Below, piece after piece: positions 1 to 5,128 of a stretch of DNA of 5,128 nt (its first letter is position 1; the number at the start of each line of letters is the position of its first letter). This DNA comes from Deltaproteobacteria bacterium (GTDB lineage Bacteria > Desulfobacterota > Desulfobacteria > Desulfobacterales > Desulfobacteraceae). Made by a program: the position numbers and the translations under genes. The DNA is taken from positions 1-5,128 of the forward strand of contig JAFCZY010000163.1 in assembly GCA_019314105.1 (NCBI GenBank). The letters run 5' to 3'. A model generated the notes under the pieces. The model did not search any database and was not told the DNA's origin. It saw only the letters and a list, made by a program, of their open reading frames with translations.

Positions 1-1792
1 CAAGTTTAACGTCTGATTTCCTTGCAAATTGACGCATATGCTGAATAATTCTTTCCGCACGATCTACATTGCTGTCAATCTTTGAAACAAGTTTATCAAA
101 AATTTCTTTCTTGATTTTTTCATTTTTCCGCATCTTTTTCATGCAAAAACTGGAAGAAGATTTAATAACAGACAAGGGCTGGTTTAATTCATGGGCAATC
201 CCGGTTGACATTTCACCCAGGGTCGCCATTTTGCTCGCATGCATCATGTGCTGTTCTGTTTCAAGACGTTTGGTAATATCATTAACGGTAACCAGCAACA
301 CTTTTCTGCCTGAATAGTTGGAGGGCGACACCCACATATCAACATAAATGAACCCCTTATTTTGAATATGATGCTTTGCCTTGTTAATCTCCTGGCCCGA
401 CTTCATTTTTTTGATAAATTCTTTTTTTTCTCCTTTAATAAAAAATTCAGAAAATAATTTTTTTAATATCATTTCCCTGGAATACCCATACACTTCCAGT
501 GCCTTGATATTGCAATCCAGTATCTCAAATGTTTGAATATCCACCACAAATACGGGATTTGAAATATTATTAAAGATGGCATGATAATTTTCTTCCGATC
601 GTTGCAGTTCTTTTTCAAGCCTGCGCCTTGGCGTAATATCAATACTCATCTCCATGGCTGCAATAATATTTCCCTCAGCATCCATTACAGGGGATGTGAT
701 AAATATCCAGTGATTTTTTTCGCCGGTCTTATTCATTCCTTCTGCTTCGCCGTAATGGGATTTTCCATCCACAAAGGTTTTTTCAACCGGGCAATCAACA
801 CATTTTTCTTCCAGACCTTTATAGGCACTATAACAATGAGACCCCGGTTCCGGATCAAATCTGTCTTTAAACACCTTATTCCATCTCAACAACCGGTAAT
901 CCTTATCCTGAACCGTAATCATGCAGGGCACTGTTTCAAAAAGAGACTGGTATTCATTTTTTTGTTTTTTCAGTTCTGCCTGATCCAGTCCGATCTGGGC
1001 ACCCATTTTTTTTATGGCTTCGCCAAGAAGCCCGATTTCATAATCCTCTCCAATATCAATCTCTTCATCATATTTACCTTCTGCAATCTTCCGGGTACCA
1101 TCAATCAGTTTGCCAATCGGTTTTTTTACAAATTGCAGACTAACAAAAAAGATGATTATCGATGTGATCAAAATGGTGAAAAAAGCAAATTTTATCATCC
1201 CTTTTTTGATTTTCACTATCTGACGGTCTGTCTGCTCAAGGGAGACGACCACATCAAGAGCACCGAGTATGGTTTGATGCAAAGGATGAAAGTGGCACTC
1301 CGTTGCACAGCCGGGCTCGTTGCAGATGGGCTGGACAATCCCTAAAAGCCGGTGGCCTTTTTCTGATTGAAAAAATCGAGTTCTTGTTTGCAAATTGATT
1401 CGAGTCATCGGCGGATTCTGTTTATGGCAGAGGTCACAGGCTACTTCCTTAATATCAACGACTTTATCAATCTCTTCTTTCTGGTTGGTAAATTTTATCT
1501 GCCCGTCTTTATTATATATTCTAATATTTTCTATTTCCGGTTGAGTGGCAATATTATTAATAATCTGTGTAATATCATCCCGTGAATTCAACATCATGGC
1601 ATAATGGGTGCTAAGCTTGATAGAGCTTGCCAACCTGTCTGTAGTGGCAATGACATTATTCAAAATCTGGGTCTTGATATTATTGATATTAAAATACGCC
1701 CAGGCAGATATGGAAAGGATAACGGTCAACCCGACAAAAATAATCAATTTTGAAACAAGGCTGTGTTTCAGATATTTTATAAACTTACTCAT
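1..1792 (-). CDS. Membrane sensor histidine kinase with putative haem-c periplasmic domain, HAMP and two PAS domains; C-terminus off the left edge
   Basis: Open frame from ATG 1792 to the left edge, 597 codons with no stop; it is absent from closed-ORF listings because its stop is outside. Order of parts: a short basic N-terminus, TM1 about 16-34, a periplasmic domain about 35-201, TM2 about 202-222, HAMP about 221-270, PAS1 about 279-390 ending SIDIT, PAS2 about 398-510 ending VNDIT, then HisKA with H-box GIAHELNQPL; H534 (codon 193-191) is the predicted phospho-acceptor. The HATPase_c domain (N, G1, F and G2 boxes) must lie beyond the edge; a C-terminal receiver domain cannot be excluded. 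The periplasmic domain holds CDLCH (119-123) and CATECH (162-167), followed by LGALDVVVSL, a pattern I recall from haem-binding sensors of Desulfobacterota and Geobacter. PAS1 has a cysteine group, C320, C331 and C334. The gene overlaps hdrB by 4 nt, so it is expressed with the Hdr complex. Ligand and response regulator are unknown. Confidence 0.92.
   Translation of the reverse strand, partial: MSKFIKYLKHSLVSKLIIFVGLTVILSISAWAYFNINNIKTQILNNVIATTDRLASSIKLSTHYAMMLNSRDDITQIINNIATQPEIENIRIYNKDGQIKFTNQKEEIDKVVDIKEVACDLCHKQNPPMTRINLQTRTRFFQSEKGHRLLGIVQPICNEPGCATECHFHPLHQTILGALDVVVSLEQTDRQIVKIKKGMIKFAFFTILITSIIIFFVSLQFVKKPIGKLIDGTRKIAEGKYDEEIDIGEDYEIGLLGEAIKKMGAQIGLDQAELKKQKNEYQSLFETVPCMITVQDKDYRLLRWNKVFKDRFDPEPGSHCYSAYKGLEEKCVDCPVEKTFVDGKSHYGEAEGMNKTGEKNHWIFITSPVMDAEGNIIAAMEMSIDITPRRRLEKELQRSEENYHAIFNNISNPVFVVDIQTFEILDCNIKALEVYGYSREMILKKLFSEFFIKGEKKEFIKKMKSGQEINKAKHHIQNKGFIYVDMWVSPSNYSGRKVLLVTVNDITKRLETEQHMMHASKMATLGEMSTGIAHELNQPLSVIKSSSSFCMKKMRKNEKIKKEIFDKLVSKIDSNVDRAERIIQHMRQFARKSDVKL
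791..835 (-). other. Cysteine-rich segment of PAS1 (C-x10-C-x2-C-P)
   Basis: Kinase residues 320-335 contain C320-Y, C331, C334 and P335 in the first cytoplasmic PAS domain, before the GKSHYGEAEG segment. I recall this Cys pattern (CY...G...CxxCP) as recurrent in PAS domains of Desulfobacterota sensors. It may hold a metal or act as a thiol redox switch; its function is not established here. Confidence 0.5.
1292..1309 (-). other. Non-canonical Cys-His motif CxxxCH in the kinase sensor domain
   Basis: This encodes CATECH, residues 162-167, within NEPGCATECHFHP, followed eight residues later by LGALDV. The NEP-C-CH-LGxLDV layout resembles the haem-binding segment of periplasmic sensor domains, but the spacing between the cysteines is three residues instead of two. 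A further cysteine, C157, sits five residues before C162. It may be a variant haem c site or a different metal or redox site. Confidence 0.5.
1424..1438 (-). other. Putative haem c attachment motif CxxCH in the kinase sensor domain
   Basis: This encodes CDLCH, residues 119-123 of the kinase, between the two predicted membrane helices and so on the periplasmic side where cytochrome c maturation occurs. CxxCH is the canonical covalent haem c site. A lone CxxCH can arise by chance, but the topology and the second Cys-His motif downstream support a real site. Haem binding itself is inferred. Confidence 0.6.
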
Positions 1793-1798
1793 GCCCTC
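1789..1798 (-). promoter_or_regulatory. Overlapping stop/start ATGA joining hdrB and the kinase, with a close GAGGG
   Basis: The kinase ATG (1792-1790) overlaps the hdrB TGA (1791-1789). A GAGGG at 1794-1798 is only 1-2 nt from the ATG, tighter than an ideal ribosome-binding site, so kinase translation probably depends on ribosomes terminating on hdrB. No alternative nearby start would keep TM1 intact. Confidence 0.75.
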
Positions 1799-2655
1799 GC
1801 TTTTATCAATCTCTCTGTATTTGACAGATTTAAATCCAGACGGACCTCCTCTTTCGTCTTTCCCATGGCAAGTCCTAAAAACTGTGGGAGAAACAGAACC
1901 GGTATGTCAAGATCCATCCCTTCTTTATGGGATATCTTTTTCTGGCTGCTTTCAAGATTCATCTGACACATGGGACAGACCGTTAAAATAGCGTCTGCTC
2001 CTTTTGCAGATTTTAAAATTCTTCCCACAAGCGCCATGCCGGCTTCCGGCTTTGTGCTGGTGTTGGAGGCACCACAACATTGTCCCCCCATATCCCATTC
2101 AAACAATTGTGCACCGGTTGCTTGTATCAATTTATCCATGGAATGAGGATCTTCAGGATCATCAAAAACGACAAAAGGCCGCAGACACTGACATCCATAA
2201 TAAGGGGCAATGGTAAGGCCGGATAATTTATTTTGAGAAACTTCTTTAATAGTCTCAATATCGATATCATTTGACAGGACATCCAGAAGATGTCTGACCG
2301 TCACATCCCCTTTTAAAACAAGATCTTCTTCGGCAAGGACCTTGTTTATTTTCTTTAATAGATCTTTGTCTTTTTTAATAGCTACTTCGACTTTTTTAAG
2401 ATTCAGATAACAGGCACTGCAGGGCACAAGAATCTGGTTTGAATCCTTCATTTTTTCTGCAAGGGCAAGATTTCTTGCCGGAAGCACATAAGACAACAAA
2501 TGGCTGTTGGACTCAGCAGCCGTGGCACCACAACAATTCCAATCTTCGATTTCTTCGAGTTGAACATCCATGGCGTCCATCAATACGCTTGTAGAAATAT
2601 TATATTCAAGCGACGTGCCTTCCAATGAACAGCCCGGATAATATAAGTATTTCAT
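1789..2655 (-). CDS. hdrB: HdrB-like subunit, CCG-domain heterodisulfide reductase catalytic subunit
   Basis: Heterodisulfide reductase subunit B type protein, 288 aa, full family length. In methanogens HdrB reduces the CoM-S-S-CoB disulfide at two non-cubane [4Fe-4S] clusters held by CCG domains. Both CCG motifs are complete here: C9, C41-C42-G43, C79-x2-C82 in the N-terminal half, and C155, C193-C194-G195, C227-x2-C230 in the C-terminal half. The opening YYPGCSLEGTS and the PCSACYLNL segment are also characteristic. Because no methanogen genes accompany it, the physiological substrate is probably not CoM-S-S-CoB; a different disulfide or thiol-type acceptor is inferred but cannot be named. 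The start is supported by GGAGG 6 nt upstream, inside the end of hdrC. The stop overlaps the kinase start (ATGA). The protein is cytoplasmic, with no signal peptide or transmembrane segment. Confidence 0.94.
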   Translation of the reverse strand: MKYLYYPGCSLEGTSLEYNISTSVLMDAMDVQLEEIEDWNCCGATAAESNSHLLSYVLPARNLALAEKMKDSNQILVPCSACYLNLKKVEVAIKKDKDLLKKINKVLAEEDLVLKGDVTVRHLLDVLSNDIDIETIKEVSQNKLSGLTIAPYYGCQCLRPFVVFDDPEDPHSMDKLIQATGAQLFEWDMGGQCCGASNTSTKPEAGMALVGRILKSAKGADAILTVCPMCQMNLESSQKKISHKEGMDLDIPVLFLPQFLGLAMGKTKEEVRLDLNLSNTERLIKARA

Positions 2656-2656
2656 T

Positions 2657-3202
2657 TCATGCCTCCAGTTCTGCCACTTTTTTAAACAGTCCGGCTAACT
2701 TTCCCTTGGCGCCCGAACCAAATTCAGGTCGAATTTTTCCTTTTGCCAGCAGTTTTAATCCTAGAGATGCATAGCCAAATGGGATCACAGGATTTTTCAA
2801 CGAAATAAAATAATGGGTCATAAATTCCATTTCCTTGACTCTTCCATGTTTTTGAACACTGTCTAAAAAGGCATCATAAAAAAGAGAAGAGCGCTTGAAC
2901 TGCTTTAATTTTAATCTTGACGCCGCTTGTTTCAACAGACTCATGGCTTGGGTCAACTCGAGTCCCCTTGGGCATCTTAACGTGCAGTAGTAACAAGAGG
3001 AACACATGATAAAGGATTTGCTTGAGAAAAGAGCCTCCACATGATCTGTCAACAGCAAGCGCCACATGCGCCGGGGAGTGATATCCATGAATTCATTGTT
3101 CGGACAGGAAGCCGTACAGGTACCGCATTGAATACAGGTTTGTATCATCTCCTTGACTGCCCCGGTCTGTTCCAATAAACGTTCATTCTCTACCTGACCC
3201 AT
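2657..3202 (-). CDS. hdrC: HdrC-like subunit, two [4Fe-4S] ferredoxin protein
   Basis: Heterodisulfide reductase subunit C type protein, which in known Hdr complexes carries electrons from the HdrA flavin/Fe-S chain to HdrB. From the ATG at 3202 it is 181 aa, close to the usual HdrC length. It has two CxxCxxCxxxCP motifs, at residues 23-34 (CIQCGTCTASCP) and 67-78 (CSSCYYCTLRCP), each predicted to bind one [4Fe-4S] cluster. The PRRMWRLLL stretch between them is typical of the family. No membrane helices are present, which separates it from QmoC or HdrE fusions and suggests a soluble complex. The ATG is preferred because AAGGGGAAGG lies just upstream; an in-frame GTG at 3235 would add 11 residues (192 aa) and give a 4-nt overlap with the hdrA stop, but has no ribosome-binding site in front. 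The stop is 1 nt before the hdrB ATG, so the two are probably co-translated. Confidence 0.93.
   Translation of the reverse strand: MGQVENERLLEQTGAVKEMIQTCIQCGTCTASCPNNEFMDITPRRMWRLLLTDHVEALFSSKSFIMCSSCYYCTLRCPRGLELTQAMSLLKQAASRLKLKQFKRSSLFYDAFLDSVQKHGRVKEMEFMTHYFISLKNPVIPFGYASLGLKLLAKGKIRPEFGSGAKGKLAGLFKKVAELEA
2662..2666 (-). promoter_or_regulatory. Ribosome-binding site of hdrB
   Basis: A perfect GGAGG with 6 nt spacing to the hdrB ATG at 2655. It lies within the last codons of hdrC, consistent with linked translation of the two subunits. Confidence 0.8.
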
Positions 3203-3204
3203 AA

Positions 3205-3214
3205 CCTTCCCCTT
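3205..3214 (-). promoter_or_regulatory. Ribosome-binding site deciding the hdrC start
   Basis: AAGGGGAAGG lies directly before the ATG at 3202; its AGGGG core ends 6 nt from the ATG. It falls inside the 11-codon extension that would be read if the GTG at 3235 were used, and no comparable purine run precedes that GTG. This favours the ATG. Confidence 0.7.
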
Positions 3215-3231
3215 TTTATTATTTCTTTCAC

Positions 3232-5128
3232 TCACGACAATACCATATCAATTGCATCAAGCATCTGCCGGCTGTCAAGTCCCTCTAAGATAGCAGAACC
3301 ACTTGGACATACGGCCGCACACACCCCACATCCCTGACAGGCAGCAGGATCAATCACAATTCTTTCTTCTACCCTGTCAACCGATCGAGCACCATAGGGA
3401 CAGGTATCCACACACATCTCACACAGACTGCACGTTGCCGTACGGGTGTCGGCAACCCTTTTCCCGGATATCAGCCGCGCATGGGAAAGAATTCGTATGG
3501 CCCTGATGGCGGAAGCCTCCGCCGAAGCGACAGCCTCTTCAATGGTACACGGTTTTAATGACAACCCGCAGGAAAATACCCTGTAATTCATACTGTCCAC
3601 GGGTCTGAATTTTGAATCGGCTTCCCTGAAAAAATGGAAGGTATCCAACTCTGCGCCATATTGATCTGCCAATACCGCTGGAAGATCCGGCAGGATACCG
3701 GTGGCATGAATAACGCAATCTGTTTCAATCTCCACCGGCATATCCAGCAAAAGATCATAGGTTTTGACAAGTACTGCGTCTTCCTGAATTTGGGTCACGG
3801 GTTTGTTTGCAGCATCATACTGGAAAAAAATCACGCCCTTTTTTTTCGCCTCAGTATAATATTCTTCATAAAACCCATAACTCATCATATCTCTGTAAAG
3901 AATATAAACCTGAATATCAGGATTCGTTTCTTTAAGGAAAAGTGCATTTTTCAAGGCCCGAACACAGCAAACTCTGGAACAATAGTTGCGTTTTTCATCT
4001 CTTGTTCCCGAACACTGAATCATCACAACCGTATTCAATTTTTCAGGATCAATCTCATGATTGTAAACAGCAATTTCAAATTCTTTCTGGGTCACCACTT
4101 TTTTTGAGGCATCGTTTCCTCCCAATTCAAGAGGTGCCTGACTCCCCCCAGTGGCCAGAAGGGTCACCCCGTGTCGAAGTGTTTCACCCGGCTCATCAGG
4201 TTCATCTTCTTTTTTTAAAAATGTAACAAATTCTCCGGGATGGTGTGTAACACTTTCAATTTTTGTTTTTTTGTGAAGTGTAATCTGATCATGAGCTTCG
4301 ATTTGCTTGATTTTTTCATCCAGATACGCCTGGATATCAAGTCCGTCAACCGTTTTGTCCATCCACAGCAAATTCCCGCCAATCTTTTCATTTTTTTCAA
4401 CCAGATCCACATGATAACCACAGTCAGCAATTGACAGGGCAGCTGTAATGCCTGCAATCCCCCCGCCCACAACCAGGGCATTCTGATTGGAGTCAAGCCG
4501 TTCTTTTGGCACGGGATTTTTAAATCTGGCCCTGGATATCAAAATTTTCAATTCACTGATGATCCGCTGGGTCATTTCGTCGGCTTTTAACTCTGGATAT
4601 TGGTTTAAAATAGACATCATATCCAGGGATTCCACAAGACTTGAATGAAGCCCTGATGCTTTTCCAAGTTCCTTTATCTTTTGTTTATGAATACAGGGCA
4701 GGCATGCTCCCAGAACAAGCCGGTTGGGCGTTGTTTTTTGAATCCTGTCAATCAACGCCTGTCTGCCTTCATCTGTGCAGAATTTATCCATTATTTCAAC
4801 GGATTCTATTTCAGGAATTCTGTTCAACTGCAATTTCAAGGCCTCAAGATCAATTCTCTGAGAAAGATCATTACCACAGGAACACACCACCGTTAAAATT
4901 CTTGGGGTTTCCCTTGCCAGAACCGCCAGATCGCCTGCTGTCATGCCATCTGTATCTATTGTATCAATTGTCTTGCCTGTCTCGTGCATAATTTTACAGG
5001 CCTCAAGGGCTGCTGCAGATGCACAGGTAACAGATTCGCTGATATCTTTAAGCCCTGAAAGAGATCCACCAGATAAAATCCCCGGACTGGCGGTCTTAAC
5101 CAGTGAAAAAGGTTCGGTTTCAACAAAG
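3232..5128 (-). CDS. hdrA: HdrA-like FAD/[4Fe-4S] oxidoreductase, tandem-module protein, N-terminus off the right edge
   Basis: Heterodisulfide reductase subunit A type protein, the flavin-containing electron hub of soluble Hdr complexes. 631 codons are visible; the frame has no stop up to the edge, so the Met at 4989 is probably internal. Numbering from that Met: residues 30-165 match the HdrA N-terminal domain (CSCG at 36-39, C71, ACLPC at 95-99); 173-185 is an FAD Rossmann loop (VVGGGIAG) followed by IGG at 203-205; C326, C337, C341 and C342 form the HdrA signature IQC-x10-YCSRVCC; HATGILPD is at 428-435; the C-terminus carries two CxxCxxCxxxCP ferredoxin motifs (C520-C530, C551-C561). The ferredoxin domain normally inserted after the first FAD segment is absent. 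The 46 residues before the Met resemble the closing segment of another HdrA FAD module (GILSGG, LKDISESV), implying a tandem fusion. It is followed by hdrC and hdrB. No transmembrane segment is seen, so it is cytoplasmic. The family call is firm; the partner and donor are unknown. Confidence 0.93.
   Translation of the reverse strand, partial: FVETEPFSLVKTASPGILSGGSLSGLKDISESVTCASAAALEACKIMHETGKTIDTIDTDGMTAGDLAVLARETPRILTVVCSCGNDLSQRIDLEALKLQLNRIPEIESVEIMDKFCTDEGRQALIDRIQKTTPNRLVLGACLPCIHKQKIKELGKASGLHSSLVESLDMMSILNQYPELKADEMTQRIISELKILISRARFKNPVPKERLDSNQNALVVGGGIAGITAALSIADCGYHVDLVEKNEKIGGNLLWMDKTVDGLDIQAYLDEKIKQIEAHDQITLHKKTKIESVTHHPGEFVTFLKKEDEPDEPGETLRHGVTLLATGGSQAPLELGGNDASKKVVTQKEFEIAVYNHEIDPEKLNTVVMIQCSGTRDEKRNYCSRVCCVRALKNALFLKETNPDIQVYILYRDMMSYGFYEEYYTEAKKKGVIFFQYDAANKPVTQIQEDAVLVKTYDLLLDMPVEIETDCVIHATGILPDLPAVLADQYGAELDTFHFFREADSKFRPVDSMNYRVFSCGLSLKPCTIEEAVASAEASAIRAIRILSHARLISGKRVADTRTATCSLCEMCVDTCPYGARSVDRVEERIVIDPAACQGCGVCAAVCPSGSAILEGLDSRQMLDAIDMVLS
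3307..3432 (-). other. C-terminal 2x[4Fe-4S] ferredoxin domain of HdrA
   Basis: Two CxxCxxCxxxCP motifs, CSLCEMCVDTCP and CQGCGVCAAVCP, 20 residues apart, near the C-terminus of the HdrA-like protein. This matches the C-terminal ferredoxin of HdrA proteins, which in known complexes passes electrons between the HdrA flavin and HdrC. Confidence 0.88.
4990..5082 (-). other. Closing segment of an upstream HdrA FAD module, repeated later in the same protein
   Basis: These 31 codons (from GILSGG to CKI) align without gaps to the 31 codons at 3490-3582 (from RVFSCG to IRI), with 10 identical residues by hand count, including the shared glycine, I-x-E-x-V and A-x-A-x-A positions. In HdrA this segment closes the FAD domain and is followed by an Ala-rich helix. 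Its presence before the second module is the evidence that the full protein has at least two HdrA FAD modules. Confidence 0.7.

Noticed and set aside
422..429. Runs of eight T (eight A in the coding strand) at 422-429, 1006-1013 and 3839-3846, as possible slippage sites
   Set aside because: The reading frames pass through all three intact and continue with sensible domains on both sides; the runs are ordinary Lys codons in AT-leaning DNA.
581..1345. A 254-codon plus-strand open frame
   Set aside because: It lies antisense to the kinase, whose frame shows clear HAMP and PAS domains. The plus-strand translation is rich in Phe, Ile, His and Asn with no recognisable domain, as expected of a shadow frame over AT-leaning coding DNA.
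81..1760. A shared TTTGAAACAAG near 81 and 1750 as a possible direct repeat
   Set aside because: Both copies encode LVSK in the kinase frame; the match is short and does not extend, so chance codon reuse is enough.
1608..2216. Plus-strand open frames over the kinase start and hdrB
   Set aside because: Antisense to well-supported genes, with no domain and no convincing ribosome-binding site.
4987..4989. ATG at 4989 as the true start of hdrA
   Set aside because: Only a weak GAGG 11 nt upstream is present, and the same frame continues to the edge with HdrA-like sequence, so this Met is most likely internal.
3303..4991. Several plus- and minus-strand open frames within hdrA
   Set aside because: All are out-of-frame shadows of the HdrA-like gene, whose frame carries ordered FAD and ferredoxin motifs.

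Overview
The window is a single dense minus-strand operon fragment from an anaerobe. It reads right to left as hdrA-like, hdrC-like, hdrB-like, then a membrane sensor histidine kinase. The first gene runs off the right edge and the kinase runs off the left edge. Gene junctions are almost seamless: about 29 nt (or a 4-nt overlap if a GTG start is used) between hdrA and hdrC, 1 nt between hdrC and hdrB, and a 4-nt ATGA overlap between hdrB and the kinase. No promoter, terminator, RNA gene, mobile element, CRISPR array or notable repeat was seen, and no stretch over 300 bases is non-coding.

The gene content suggests a sulfate-reducing or related Desulfobacterota, most like the Desulfobacteraceae. 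This rests on AT-leaning DNA, soluble heterodisulfide-reductase-like proteins in a setting with no methanogen genes, and a kinase of the type I associate with that group (periplasmic c-type-haem-like motifs, Cys-rich PAS). It is inference from protein style; no taxonomic marker is present.

Region by region: positions 3232-5128 hold the C-terminal 631 codons of a large HdrA-type flavin/iron-sulfur protein. Its frame is open through the right edge, and the first visible residues look like the tail of a second, upstream HdrA FAD module, so this appears to be a tandem HdrA fusion. Positions 2657-3202 encode a soluble HdrC with two [4Fe-4S] motifs. Positions 1789-2655 encode HdrB with two complete CCG motifs. 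Positions 1-1792 encode a kinase (597 codons visible) with TM, periplasmic sensor domain, TM, HAMP, two PAS domains and the HisKA H-box; its ATPase domain lies off the window.

Working together: HdrA, HdrC and HdrB would form a cytoplasmic electron-transfer complex in which flavin and Fe-S clusters in HdrA pass electrons through HdrC to the HdrB clusters, where a disulfide or other unknown acceptor is reduced. The kinase, translationally coupled to hdrB, may sense periplasmic and cytoplasmic redox state; its target is unknown. The most notable points are the HdrA tandem architecture, whose visible module lacks the usual inserted ferredoxin domain, and the operon linkage of Hdr to a putative haem-binding kinase.
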